A stretch of DNA of 64,000 nucleotides from Azospirillum soli (GTDB taxonomy: Bacteria > Pseudomonadota > Alphaproteobacteria > Azospirillales > Azospirillaceae). A program made the position numbers and the translations under genes. Under the pieces are notes generated by a model. That model made no database searches. It had not been told where the DNA came from and saw only the letters and a list, made by a program, of their open reading frames with translations. This document shows positions 54,020-63,718 of the stretch, piece after piece. The stretch is from NCBI RefSeq assembly GCF_017876165.1, contig NZ_JAGINQ010000002.1, forward strand, positions 434,001-498,000, given 5' to 3'. Numbering within the stretch: position 1 is the first letter of the stretch; each line of letters opens with the position of its first letter.

Positions 54020-54197
54020 GTGCGCTGCCGCAAAAAGCTTTCAGGCCGTTCAACCGATGCCCATGCGCGCAGTGTGGGCATGTGGCAAGTTGTCGCGCGG
54101 CGGCAAGATCACTGGTAATACCGCGATGCATCTGTACTCTCCCAAATACATCAAAGCTTTATGGCGAACATTAGAATTCTCATAAGGGAGAAGAGCC

Positions 54198-55214
54198 ATG
54201 TCCAAGCGTGCAGCCGTATCCTTCGCGGCCATGCTGATGGTGGCCGGCGGGGTGTCGTTCGGCGGATTTACCAGCGCGCAGGCGGCCGGCGACGAGCCGA
54301 TCCAGCCCATCGAGCCGGCCAAGGTCAGCAATCCCGGTTTGGTTGAACTCGGCAAGAAGCTCTACTTTGATCCCCGCCTGTCGAAGTCCGGCTTCATCTC
54401 GTGCAACTCGTGCCACAACCTGTCGATGGGCGGCACGGACAACCTGAAGACCTCCATCGGCCACAACTGGCAGCAGGGCCCGATCAACTCGCCGACGGTG
54501 CTGAACTCCAGCCTCAACGTTGCCCAGTTCTGGGACGGCCGCGCGCTGACCCTGCAGGAGCAAGCCGGCGGGCCGATCGCCAATCCGGGCGAGATGGGCT
54601 CCACCCACACGCTGGCGGTCGAGGTGCTGCGCTCCATCCCGGCCTATGTGCAGGAGTTCAACACCGTCTTCGGTGAGACGAAGATCACCATCGACGAGGT
54701 GACGAAGGCCATCGCCGCCTTCGAGGAAACCCTCGTCACGCCGAACTCGCGCTTCGACAAGTGGCTGAAGGGCGACAAGAAGGCCCTGACCACCGCGGAG
54801 CTGGAAGGCTACGAGCTGTTCAAGGATTCGGGCTGCACCGCCTGCCACAACGGCTCGGCGGCCGGCGGCAACACCTTCCAGAAGATGGGCGTGGTCGAGC
54901 CGTACAAGACCAGCAACCCGGCCGAGGGCCGCTTCGCGGTGACCAAGGAAGAAGCCGACCGCTTCAACTTCAAGGTGCCGACCCTGCGCAACGTCGAGCT
55001 GACCTACCCGTACTTCCACGACGGTCAGGCCGCGACGCTGTCCGACGCCGTGGACGTCATGGGCCGCATCCAGCTCGGTAAGAAGTTCTCGGCGGACGAG
55101 AACGCCAAGATCGTGGCGTTCCTGAAGACGCTGACCGGCGATCAGCCGACCTTCCCGCTGCCGATCCTGCCGGCGTCGACGGACAAGACTCCGCAGCCGA
55201 AGCCGTTCGACTGA
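54198..55214 (+). CDS. ccpA: diheme cytochrome c peroxidase
   Basis: Periplasmic peroxidase (338 aa) that reduces H2O2 with electrons from cytochromes. A signal peptide (1-about 30, ending SAQAAG) precedes two CxxCH heme sites, CNSCH from Cys69 and CTACH from Cys213, the MauG/CcpA spacing. GGGAG lies just before ATG. It follows the broken catalase gene, so it may carry a larger share of peroxide removal. The MauG family also includes other functions, but size and spacing fit the peroxidase. Confidence 0.93.
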   Translation: MSKRAAVSFAAMLMVAGGVSFGGFTSAQAAGDEPIQPIEPAKVSNPGLVELGKKLYFDPRLSKSGFISCNSCHNLSMGGTDNLKTSIGHNWQQGPINSPTVLNSSLNVAQFWDGRALTLQEQAGGPIANPGEMGSTHTLAVEVLRSIPAYVQEFNTVFGETKITIDEVTKAIAAFEETLVTPNSRFDKWLKGDKKALTTAELEGYELFKDSGCTACHNGSAAGGNTFQKMGVVEPYKTSNPAEGRFAVTKEEADRFNFKVPTLRNVELTYPYFHDGQAATLSDAVDVMGRIQLGKKFSADENAKIVAFLKTLTGDQPTFPLPILPASTDKTPQPKPFD

Positions 55215-55244
55215 CCAGCGTCGGGCTTCAACGTCGTGAATGAT

Positions 55245-55290
55245 GTCGAAGGCGTTTGGTGGCTCCCATCAAACGCCTTTGACCCTTTTG
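55245..55290 (+). terminator. terminator after the cytochrome c peroxidase gene
   Basis: A 14-bp stem with one mismatch (55245-55258 with 55270-55283) and an 11-nt loop is followed by CCTTTTGGGTTT. Confidence 0.75.
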
Positions 55291-55366
55291 GGTTTGATTT
55301 CGTTGTGGAGCGCGCCTCGGGGCGCGGCTGGCTGATCGTTGGGCCGGCATTCATCAGGGTACGAGC

Positions 55367-56524
55367 ATGTTGTCGGGTTGGAGGAAGGCGGGCGGCCTTG
55401 GCGTGCTCGCGCTGGTCGGATTGGCGGGCATGATCGTGGGCGTGGTCGGCTGGGGCGGGTTCAACACCGTCATGGACGCCACCAACAGCATGGAATTCTG
55501 CATTTCCTGCCACGAAATGCGCGACACCGTGTACGCCGAATACAAGACCTCGCCGCATTTCCAGAACCCGTCGGGCGTGCGCGCAACCTGCTCCGACTGC
55601 CACGTCCCGCGTGACTGGACGCACAAGGTGATCCGCAAGGTGCAGGCGTCCGGCGAGCTGTACCATTGGCTCATCGGTTCGATCGACACCAAGGAGAAGT
55701 TCGAGGCGAAACGCCACGAACTGGCGCGCAGCGAATGGGACCGTATGCGGGCGTCCGACAGCCGCGAGTGCCGCAACTGCCACTCCTTCGATGCGATGGA
55801 CTTTCACAAGCAGACCGCCAAGGCCGCTTCCGCCATGCGGGACGCGGAAAAGACGGGCAAGACCTGCATCGACTGCCACAAGGGGGTCGCCCACAGCTTC
55901 CCCAATGTCGCCGCCGGCCACCGCCAGACCTTCGCGGATCTGTCGGCGGAGGCGAAGACGCTTCGCTTCGAGCCCGGCGACACCGTCTATGCGCTCGCCA
56001 CCCTCGGCGTTCACCTCGCCCCTCCGGCGGCGGACACCCCTGCGGACGGCGAGATCGCCCCGGCGACTCCCGTCAAGATCCTGGCGGTCGAAGGCGGGGC
56101 CATGCAGGTGGAGATCGTCGGCTGGCAGCGCGGCGACTCGACGCAGACGCTGTTCGCCAAGCCGGGCAAGCGCATCACCTTCGCCAAGCTGAACGAGGTG
56201 GCGGCGGCTCGGGCGGAAAGGCTGCGCGTCGTCACCGACCCGGAGACCGAGCAGGACTGGACGGAAGCCCGCCTCGTCGCCTGGACCAGGACGGGCGGCT
56301 ATGTGGCTGAGCTCGACACGCTCTGGGCCTACGGCGCGCGCATCAATGACGCGAACTGCTCGCTGTGCCACACGCTCCACCCGCCCGAGGCTTACGCCGC
56401 GAACGCCTGGATCGGCAAGATCAACGCCATGAAACGGTTGACCAAGCTCGATGAGGAGGAGGTTCGCCTGCTCCAAACCTATCTGCAAAGCAACGCCAAG
56501 GACATCGGCGCCGCCGCGCCGTGA
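55367..56524 (+). CDS. pentaheme c-type cytochrome, NapC/NirT-TorC type
   Basis: Membrane-anchored quinol-oxidising cytochrome (385 aa). One N-terminal helix (about 9-31) precedes four CxxCH sites of the NapC/NirT domain (Cys45, 75, 135, 167) and a fifth (Cys331) in a C-terminal TorC-like domain. Five hemes and this layout match TorC/DorC, which feed TMAO/DMSO reductase. No such reductase is next to it. It follows the peroxidase gene but is separated from it by a terminator. It may instead supply electrons to the peroxidase or to a distant reductase. Confidence 0.9.
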   Translation: MLSGWRKAGGLGVLALVGLAGMIVGVVGWGGFNTVMDATNSMEFCISCHEMRDTVYAEYKTSPHFQNPSGVRATCSDCHVPRDWTHKVIRKVQASGELYHWLIGSIDTKEKFEAKRHELARSEWDRMRASDSRECRNCHSFDAMDFHKQTAKAASAMRDAEKTGKTCIDCHKGVAHSFPNVAAGHRQTFADLSAEAKTLRFEPGDTVYALATLGVHLAPPAADTPADGEIAPATPVKILAVEGGAMQVEIVGWQRGDSTQTLFAKPGKRITFAKLNEVAAARAERLRVVTDPETEQDWTEARLVAWTRTGGYVAELDTLWAYGARINDANCSLCHTLHPPEAYAANAWIGKINAMKRLTKLDEEEVRLLQTYLQSNAKDIGAAAP

Positions 56525-56675
56525 TGGTGAGGACCCTTCGGCATTTCCGCCGCAGGCCCGTGGAATGATCGCTGCGGTGAGAACCCGAAGCTGCTAAGAG
56601 GGGTTTTCTTCACGACGCGGTCCTGTCGGGCCGCGCCGTGACGCAGACGCCCACCTGAGAAAGAGGACCCCCGCG

Positions 56676-56933
56676 ATGTCGACTCTGCACAAACAAGCCA
56701 TGGAAGCGGTCCTTCAGGCCGCCTCTCACGACATCGTCGGCACGCTCCAGGAGCGCGGAGTCACCGACAAGCACAGCGAGGAAGGCGACCTCGCCGTGCT
56801 CGACGTCGCAATCCTGCACGCCTACCGCATCTTCATCCGGATCTGCGAGGAGAACGGGCTGGAGGTGGATGCCGGCCACTTCGCCGACATGGCCAACGAC
56901 CTTGCCGACGAAGTCATGCAGGACGAGGAGTGA
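56676..56933 (+). CDS. small acidic hypothetical protein (85 aa)
   Basis: An 85-residue acidic, helical, soluble protein with no recognised family. AGAAAGAGGA lies before the ATG. Conserved-looking segments are AILHAYRIFIRICEENGLEV (about 47-66) and a Glu/Asp-rich end. It stands between the pentaheme cytochrome and the flavoprotein genes without overlap. Codon use is normal for the region. Confidence 0.7.
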   Translation: MSTLHKQAMEAVLQAASHDIVGTLQERGVTDKHSEEGDLAVLDVAILHAYRIFIRICEENGLEVDAGHFADMANDLADEVMQDEE

Positions 56934-57020
56934 TCGCTCCCGCGACGCCCCGGACCCGTCCGTCCCGTTGCCGCGGGGGACGGGTTCGGGGCGTGGTTGT
57001 GCATTGTTGAGAGTGCCTTG

Positions 57021-58256
57021 ATGAGCGCCGTGTCCGCACCCGATCCTGTTCCAGATGTCGTCATCGTCGGCGCCGGCCCGGCCGGGCTGATGGCCGCCGA
57101 GGTGATCGCCGCCGCCGGCCGCTCCGTCGCCGTGTACGAGCACACCCCGACCCCCGCCCGCAAGCTGCTGCTGGCCGGGCGCGGCGGGCTGAACCTGACC
57201 CATTCGGAAGCGTTGGACGCCTTCGTCGGCCGCTACGGCGCTCAGGCCCCGTTCTTCCGCGACTGCCTGTCCGCCTTCTCGCCGGCCGACCTGCGCGCCT
57301 GGGCGGCCGGGCTGGGCATCGAGACCTTCGTCGGCTCCAGCGGGCGCGTGTTCCCGGTGCAGATGAAGGCGTCCACGCTGGTCCGCGCGTGGCTGCGCCG
57401 GCTGGACGGGCTGGGCGTGACGCTGCACGGCCGGCACCGCTGGATCGGCTGGGACGGGCAGGGGGCTCTGGCCTTCCGCCGCGCCGATGGGACCGAAACC
57501 ACCGTCGCTCCGCGCGCCACCCTGCTGGCGCTGGGCGGGGCGAGCTGGCCGCGCACCGGCTCGGACGGGGCGTGGACCGGGCTTCTGGCGGCGCGCGGGG
57601 TGGACATCGCGCCGCTGCGCCCGTCCAACATGGGCTTCGAGGTGCCCTGGTCCGATCACCTGCGCGAACGCTTCGCCGGCCAGCCGGTCAAGAGCGTCAG
57701 CCTTGCCTTCGGCGACCGGCGCTTGAAGGGGGAGTTCGTCATCACCGAGACCGGCATCGAGGGTGGTGCGGTCTACGCGCTGAGCGCCCCCCTGCGCGAC
57801 GCCATCGAGGCCGAGGGCTGGGCCGCCCTGACGCTCGACCTGCTGCCCGACCTGACCGAGGCGGAGGTGGCGAAGCGCGTGCGTCGCCGGGGGGCGGAAT
57901 CGCTGTCCACCTTCCTGAAGAAGGCCTTTTCGCTGAGCGGTCCGCGCGCTGCCCTGCTGCGGGAATTCGCCCCGGCCGGCGACCTGTCCGACCCGGCGGC
58001 GCTGGCCCATCGGATCAAGGGGCTGTCGATGGTGCTGACCGGCGTCCGCCCCATTGAGCGCGCGATCTCCACGGCCGGTGGCGTCCGCTTCCCGGAGGTG
58101 GACGAGGCACTGATGCTCACCCGCCTGCCCGGCACCTTCGTCGCCGGCGAGATGCTGGACTGGGAGGCGCCGACCGGCGGCTACCTCCTCCAGGGTTGCT
58201 TCGCCATGGGCGCGAAAGCGGGCGGGGGTGTCCTCGGGTACTTGGAACGGAGCTAA
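57021..58256 (+). CDS. TIGR03862-type flavoprotein (BaiN/HI0933-like)
   Basis: A 411-residue FAD-binding protein. The Rossmann motif VIVGAGPAGLMAAE is at about residues 15-28, KLLLAGRGGLNLTHSE near 50-65, and the closing FAD site ATGGYLLQGCFAMGA-like (ptGGYLLQGC) near 388. It resembles the HI0933/BaiN family and specifically the TIGR03862 group, whose reaction is unknown. The start is taken at the ATG before SAVSAP; an in-frame ATG 24 nt upstream is possible. It converges on the PBP gene. Confidence 0.88.
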   Translation: MSAVSAPDPVPDVVIVGAGPAGLMAAEVIAAAGRSVAVYEHTPTPARKLLLAGRGGLNLTHSEALDAFVGRYGAQAPFFRDCLSAFSPADLRAWAAGLGIETFVGSSGRVFPVQMKASTLVRAWLRRLDGLGVTLHGRHRWIGWDGQGALAFRRADGTETTVAPRATLLALGGASWPRTGSDGAWTGLLAARGVDIAPLRPSNMGFEVPWSDHLRERFAGQPVKSVSLAFGDRRLKGEFVITETGIEGGAVYALSAPLRDAIEAEGWAALTLDLLPDLTEAEVAKRVRRRGAESLSTFLKKAFSLSGPRAALLREFAPAGDLSDPAALAHRIKGLSMVLTGVRPIERAISTAGGVRFPEVDEALMLTRLPGTFVAGEMLDWEAPTGGYLLQGCFAMGAKAGGGVLGYLERS

Positions 58257-58273
58257 GGCTCTACCGGTTCGGC

Positions 58274-60427
58274 CTATCGGTTCGGGTTGCCGTAGTCGTA
58301 CTGGACGCGCGGGGCGCTTCCGCCGCCGGTCAGGCTGTCGATCAGCGCGCCGATGCCAGACGCGGCCGAGCCGCCGCGCGAGGGCGGCGGTGCAGCCGAG
58401 GCGGTGCGGGCCGGTTCGGCCGCCGCGCCGGGGGTGCCGACGGCGACGTAGGCGGGTGCGCTTTCCAGTCCCGGCAGCGGGCGGGCCGGCTTGCCGGCGT
58501 GGGCGTCCATCATGAAGCCCTGCCAGACCTTGGCCGGCAGGGTGCCGCCGGTGACCCTCTTCATCTCGTCGTTGTTGTCATTGCCCAGCCACACGCCGGC
58601 CACCAGATCGGCGGTGAAGCCGACGAACCAGGCGTCGCGGTATTCCTGCGTGGTGCCGGACTTGGCCGCCGCCGGGCGGTCGAGCTTGGCGGACCGGCCG
58701 GTGCCGTAGTCGATGACGCCGGCCATCATGCGGGCCAACTGCACCGCGTGGGCCGGGTCCACCACGGGGGCGGTGCCGCTGCCCTGGCGGCGGTAGAGGA
58801 CGTTGCCGTCGCGGTCGCGGATCTCGGTGATGGCGTAGGGCCAGACCGGCGCGCCCAGGTTGGCGATGCCGCCGTAGGCGCGGGTCAGCTCCAGCAGCGA
58901 CACCTCGCTGGTGCCCAGCGCCAGCGACAGATCCTTGCCGAGCGGCGAGTTGATGCCGAGGCTCGACGCCACTTTGCGCACCCGCTCCACCCCGACCCGT
59001 TCGGTGATGCGGACGGTCGCGGTGTTGGAGGAATGGGCCAGCGCGGTTGCCATGGAGATGGTCCCGCGGAACTTGCCGTCGTAGTTGCCGGGGCTCCAGC
59101 TGCCGATGCGGATCGGGCTGTCCTCGACCGGGCTGTCGGGCGACCAGCCGGACTCCAGCGCCGTCAGATAGACGAAGGGCTTGAAGGCCGAGCCGGGCTG
59201 GCGCAGCGCCTGGGTCGCCCGGTTGAACTCGCTGGTGTCGTAGTCGCGGCCGCCGACCAGCGCCTTGACCGCGCCATCGGTGGTCATGGCGACCACGGCG
59301 CCCTGGCGCACGTTGGCGGCGGCGCCGGGACCGGTGAGTATTTCCTCCAGCCGCTGTTCGGCGGCGCGTTGCAGCTTCAAATCCAGGGTGGTGCGGACGA
59401 TCACGTCGCCGTGGTCGGAGCCGACGAAGCCCGACACCAGCTCCGTCACCCAGTCGGCGAAGTAGCGCCCGTCGCCGCCCGGCTTGCGCTTTGGGGCGGG
59501 CGGGGTGGTGCGGGCGACCTCAAGCTCCTGCGCGGTGATAAAGCCGGCGTCGGCCATGGCGGCCATGACGACGCGAGAACGCTCCGCCGCCTCGTCGGGG
59601 TTGGAGGACGGAGCGTAGCGCGAGGGGGCTTTCAGCAGGCCGGCGATGATCGCCGCCTCGCGCAGGTCCACTTGGGTGGCGGGCTTGCCGAAATAGGTGC
59701 GCGACGCCGCGTCCACGCCGAAGGTGCCGGCGCCGAGATAGACGCGGTTCAGGTAGGCGGTGAGGATCTGGTCCTTGGTGAAGCGGTTCTCCAGCCACAG
59801 GGCCAGCATGGCCTCCTGGATCTTGCGCTTCAGCGACTTCTCGGGCGTCAGGAACAGGTTTTTGGCGAGCTGCTGCGTGATGGTCGAACCGCCCTGCACC
59901 GACCGGCCGGAGCGCCAGTTGACGTACAGCGCGCGGGCGAGGCCGATGGGGTCGATGCCGAAGTGGCTGTAGAAGCGCCGGTCCTCGATGGCCAGCACCG
60001 CGTTGATGAGGTGCGGCGGCAGATCCTTGACGCTGAGCGTCGTGCCGTGCAGGTCGCCGAAGCGGGCGAACTCCGTCCCATCGGCGGCCAGGACGGTGAC
60101 CGAGGCGCGGCGTTCGTACTGCGACACCTTGGAGATGTCCGGCAGGTCCAGCGCGAACCACGCCAGCACCGCGCCGAGGCCGACGCCGCACCAGATGGCC
60201 GCGACGGCCGCCCAGCTCGCCAGCGTGCCGAGGATCGAGCGGCGGCCGGCCTTCTGGGCGCGCGGCTGACGGGGCGGCTTGGCGGCCTTGGGCGGGCGCG
60301 GCGGCTTGGGCGCGCGTTCCGGCGTCTTGGGCAGTTTCGGAAGCTTGGGACGGAGCGCTGGCTTCTCGTCGCGGGTCTGGACGGGGCGCGGCCCCGGAAA
60401 GAGTTCAACCGGTCGATCGTTGCTCAC
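58274..60427 (-). CDS. bifunctional penicillin-binding protein, class A (PBP1A type)
   Basis: A 717-residue peptidoglycan synthase. A Pro/Lys-rich cytoplasmic N-terminus (1-62) and a membrane helix (about 65-90) precede the glycosyltransferase GT51 domain (about 110-285; EDRRFYSHFG, GGSTITQQLAKN) and the transpeptidase domain (about 355-640; SxxK in GSAFK, SSN in HSSNTA, KSGTT). A Pro/Gly-rich tail follows. The long basic N-terminus is distinctive. It is expected to polymerise and cross-link murein at the outer face of the inner membrane. It is divergent from the PHA-system gene. Confidence 0.93.
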   Translation of the reverse strand: MSNDRPVELFPGPRPVQTRDEKPALRPKLPKLPKTPERAPKPPRPPKAAKPPRQPRAQKAGRRSILGTLASWAAVAAIWCGVGLGAVLAWFALDLPDISKVSQYERRASVTVLAADGTEFARFGDLHGTTLSVKDLPPHLINAVLAIEDRRFYSHFGIDPIGLARALYVNWRSGRSVQGGSTITQQLAKNLFLTPEKSLKRKIQEAMLALWLENRFTKDQILTAYLNRVYLGAGTFGVDAASRTYFGKPATQVDLREAAIIAGLLKAPSRYAPSSNPDEAAERSRVVMAAMADAGFITAQELEVARTTPPAPKRKPGGDGRYFADWVTELVSGFVGSDHGDVIVRTTLDLKLQRAAEQRLEEILTGPGAAANVRQGAVVAMTTDGAVKALVGGRDYDTSEFNRATQALRQPGSAFKPFVYLTALESGWSPDSPVEDSPIRIGSWSPGNYDGKFRGTISMATALAHSSNTATVRITERVGVERVRKVASSLGINSPLGKDLSLALGTSEVSLLELTRAYGGIANLGAPVWPYAITEIRDRDGNVLYRRQGSGTAPVVDPAHAVQLARMMAGVIDYGTGRSAKLDRPAAAKSGTTQEYRDAWFVGFTADLVAGVWLGNDNNDEMKRVTGGTLPAKVWQGFMMDAHAGKPARPLPGLESAPAYVAVGTPGAAAEPARTASAAPPPSRGGSAASGIGALIDSLTGGGSAPRVQYDYGNPNR

Positions 60428-60613
60428 GGCGCGGTCGCTGCCCCTGAATGAAAAGCTGTTCGCGTCATATACGCTTCCGGGGCCTTACCCCGAAAGAGCG
60501 GCATCGAACGGGAGAACATTTGTCCTTGGACCGTGGCAGAAGAATGACGGGATTTGGCGCCAACTTGTTTGTTGTCTTTTGAGACCTGCGATGCCGAAAC
60601 GGAGAAGCCGTCC

Positions 60614-60925
60614 ATGTCGAAACCTCTCACCGTGACCATTCCCCACCAGCTGGGCCGGCAGGAGGCCAAGCGGCGCCTGACGGAAGGGATGGGGCAGGCC
60701 CGCTCCTATCTCAGCGCGGTGGCGACCAGCATGGAGGACCATTGGGTGGAGGATCGCATGGACTTCCGCGTGGTGGCGCTGGCCCAGACGGTCACCGGCT
60801 GGATCGACGTGCAGGAGGATTGCGTCAACGTCGAGGTTCAGTTGCCCTGGGCCTTGGGCATGCTGGCGAACAAGCTGAAGGACAAGCTCCAGCACCAGGG
60901 CACGCTGATGCTGGAGAAGAAGTGA
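60614..60925 (+). CDS. polyhydroxyalkanoic acid system family protein
   Basis: A 103-residue protein of the PHA-granule-region family (TIGR02610-type). Visible markers are SKPLTVTIPHQLGRQEAKRR at the start and the region around WALGMLANKLKDKLQ (about 78-92). Members are found near PHA genes and are thought to associate with granules or regulate them; the exact role is unproven. It ends 3 bp from the convergent pspF stop and follows a divergent PBP gene. Confidence 0.85.
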   Translation: MSKPLTVTIPHQLGRQEAKRRLTEGMGQARSYLSAVATSMEDHWVEDRMDFRVVALAQTVTGWIDVQEDCVNVEVQLPWALGMLANKLKDKLQHQGTLMLEKK

Positions 60926-60928
60926 TCG

Positions 60929-61936
<1,008 letters not shown>

Positions 61937-61940
61937 GGCG

Positions 61941-61990
61941 GTTTTGGCGAAGTCTTGATGGTTTTGGCGATTGTATCGCGGTTTTAGCGA
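61941..61990. promoter_or_regulatory. three phased direct repeats: putative PspF enhancer sites
   Basis: GTTTTGGCGA at 61941-61950 and 61961-61970, and GTTTTAGCGA at 61981-61990, are spaced exactly 20 bp apart (about two helical turns). They lie 44-93 bp upstream of the sigma54 promoter. The first is 5 bp from the pspF start, so autorepression is possible. Confidence 0.7.
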
Positions 61991-62033
61991 TGGGCCAAGG
62001 CGGCGAAGCCCAGGCAAGGCAAGGATTTGGCGG

Positions 62034-62050
62034 TTGGCATGGGCCTTGCT
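62034..62050 (+). promoter_or_regulatory. sigma54 promoter of the psp operon
   Basis: TTGGCATGGGCCTTGCT matches the sigma54 consensus (GG at -24, GC at -12) with correct spacing. Predicted transcription start is near 62061. Confidence 0.88.
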
Positions 62051-62079
62051 GATAAAGGGGCCAGGGTATGGAGAGCATC

Positions 62080-62229
62080 ATGAACCACCGCTACAGCCAC
62101 TACCGCGACCGTTACGACCGTGAGGCCCGCCCGTTCGTGGAGCGCGCCCGCGCCTACCTCAGCAGCCGCCCGACCGAGAGCTGGCTGTTCTTCGCCGCCG
62201 GCTTCCTGGCCGCGACCCTCCTCGGCTAA
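62080..62229 (+). CDS. small membrane protein at the head of the psp operon (49 aa)
   Basis: A 49-residue protein. The first 30 residues are polar and Arg/Tyr-rich (RYSHYRDRYDREARP), and the end is a hydrophobic segment (SWLFFAAGFLAATLLG), a C-terminal tail anchor. The predicted transcription start (62061) leaves only 7 nt before an in-frame ATG at 62068 but 19 nt, with GGAG, before ATG 62080, which is therefore preferred. It lies 22 bp before pspA. It matches no Psp protein that I know; a role in membrane stress is inferred from position. Confidence 0.75.
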   Translation: MNHRYSHYRDRYDREARPFVERARAYLSSRPTESWLFFAAGFLAATLLG

Positions 62230-62251
62230 AAGCACCAAGGGAAACAAACCC

Positions 62252-62923
62252 ATGAGCATCTTTTCGCGCCTGACGGACATCGTTCAGTCCAACCTCAACG
62301 CCCTGCTGGACCGCGCCGAGGATCCGGAGAAGCTGATCCGCCTGATCATCCAGGAGATGGAGGACACGCTGGTCGAGGTCCGCTCCTCCACGGTCAAGAT
62401 CATCGCGGAGCGCAAGGAGATCGAACGGCGCATCGCCGACCTCCACCGCGAGCGTGATACGTGGGACCGCAAGGCCGAAACCGCGCTGACCCACGACCGC
62501 GAGGACCTCGCCAAGGAGTGCCTGAAGCGCAAGGCCGAGGCCGCCGACGAGGCCGAGGCGCTGACCCAGCAGCTGGGCCAGGTCGAAGAGGCGCTGTCCA
62601 AGGCCAACGACGACATCGCCCGCCTTCAGGCCAAGCTGACCGACGCCAAGAACCGGGAAAAGGCGCTGGTCGCCCGGACCAAGACCGCCGTCAACCGGGT
62701 GCGCGTCCGCACCGCGCTGCACGACGAGCGGATCAACGACGCCTTCTCGCGCTTCGAGCAGGTCGAGCGGAACCTTGACGAGCTGGAAGGGCGGGTCGAG
62801 TCCTTCGACGCCGGCCGCACCAAGACGCTGTCCGAGGAGATCGCCGACCTGGAGGCCGAACAGAAGATCCAGGACGATCTGGCCGCGCTGCGGGCGCGGG
62901 TCGCGGCGCGCAAGGGAAGCTGA
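62252..62923 (+). CDS. pspA: phage shock protein A
   Basis: Peripheral membrane coiled-coil protein (223 aa) of the PspA/IM30/ESCRT-III superfamily. It protects the inner membrane, and inhibits PspF when the membrane is intact. The N-terminal amphipathic helix (SIFSRLTDIVQSNLNALLDR) and long coiled coils (about 25-215) are clear, and length is normal. AAGGGAAAC precedes ATG. It follows the small membrane protein gene in a sigma54-driven operon. Confidence 0.96.
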   Translation: MSIFSRLTDIVQSNLNALLDRAEDPEKLIRLIIQEMEDTLVEVRSSTVKIIAERKEIERRIADLHRERDTWDRKAETALTHDREDLAKECLKRKAEAADEAEALTQQLGQVEEALSKANDDIARLQAKLTDAKNREKALVARTKTAVNRVRVRTALHDERINDAFSRFEQVERNLDELEGRVESFDAGRTKTLSEEIADLEAEQKIQDDLAALRARVAARKGS

Positions 62924-62971
62924 CGTCCCGGCTGCGAGCCCCCACGCGGCTGCGGCGAGCCCCCACCCTAA

Positions 62972-62999
62972 CCCTCCCCCACCTGACGGCGGGGGAGGG
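62972..62999 (+). terminator. hairpin between pspA and pspB
   Basis: A 9-bp perfect GC stem (62972-62980 with 62991-62999) and a 10-nt loop. There is no T-run, so it may act as a partial terminator or RNA-stability element that lowers pspBC relative to pspA. A similar C-rich hairpin lies at 27348-27384. Confidence 0.5.
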
Positions 63000-63030
63000 G
63001 ACTCTCAAGAACAAGAAAGGCTGACCCTTG

Positions 63031-63258
63031 ATGAGCGGATTCGGCTTCGTGCTCGCGGTGCTCTTCATGACGGTGGTGGCACCGCTGTGGATCATCTTCC
63101 ACTACATCACCAAGTGGCGCGCCCAGCGTGGGCTGTCCGCGCAGGACGAACGGCTGCTGGCCGAGCTGTGGGAGATCGCCAACCGGTTGGAAGGCCGTAT
63201 CCAGACGCTGGAACGGGTGCTCGACGCCGAGGCGCCCAACTGGCGCAACAAGGTCTGA
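63031..63258 (+). CDS. pspB: phage shock protein B
   Basis: Small inner-membrane protein (75 aa) with one N-terminal helix (about 3-23) and a cytoplasmic coiled coil (about 30-70), as in PspB, which works with PspC to relieve PspA inhibition of PspF. The pattern LWIIFHYITKWR is characteristic. ATG at 63031 is preceded by AAAGG. It is 22 bp before pspC. Confidence 0.92.
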   Translation: MSGFGFVLAVLFMTVVAPLWIIFHYITKWRAQRGLSAQDERLLAELWEIANRLEGRIQTLERVLDAEAPNWRNKV

Positions 63259-63280
63259 CGACATGATGGGAGACGACCCG

Positions 63281-63694
63281 ATGGACCGCCCTTCGCCATC
63301 CCATTCGCCTTATGACTCGCCCAACCCGCACCGGCTGTACCGCGACCCCGAACACGGGGTTATCGGCGGCGTGTGCGCGGGCATCGCCGATTACTTCGGC
63401 GTCCAGCCCATCCTGGTGCGGCTGGCCATGGTGATCGGCCTGTTCTTCTTCGCGCCGCCGGTGATCCTCGGCTACGTGATCGCGGTGCTGGCGCTGCCGG
63501 TCAAGCCTCGGCAGCTGTACAGCAACCCCGACGAGGAGGCGTTCTGGCGGGGCGTGTCGATCAAGCCCGACCGCACGCTGGCCGGCCTGACGCAGCGCTT
63601 TCGCGATTTCGAGAAGCGCGTCGCGGGCGTGGAAGCCTACGTCGCGTCCAAGGAGTTCGAACTCAACCGCGCGATCCGGGATCTGGATCGCTAG
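63281..63694 (+). CDS. pspC: PspC domain membrane protein
   Basis: A 137-residue protein with the PspC domain: NPHRLYRDPEHGVIGGVCAG, then ADYFGVQPILVRL, and a hydrophobic helix (about 50-72). A polar C-terminal half with a predicted helix follows. ATG 63281 is chosen because GGGAG lies 8 nt upstream; ATGs at 63263 and 63266 are alternatives. It is likely a membrane-stress sensor acting with PspB. Confidence 0.9.
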   Translation: MDRPSPSHSPYDSPNPHRLYRDPEHGVIGGVCAGIADYFGVQPILVRLAMVIGLFFFAPPVILGYVIAVLALPVKPRQLYSNPDEEAFWRGVSIKPDRTLAGLTQRFRDFEKRVAGVEAYVASKEFELNRAIRDLDR

Positions 63695-63718
63695 CGACCA
63701 CCGTTGCCGGCGCTTGCC

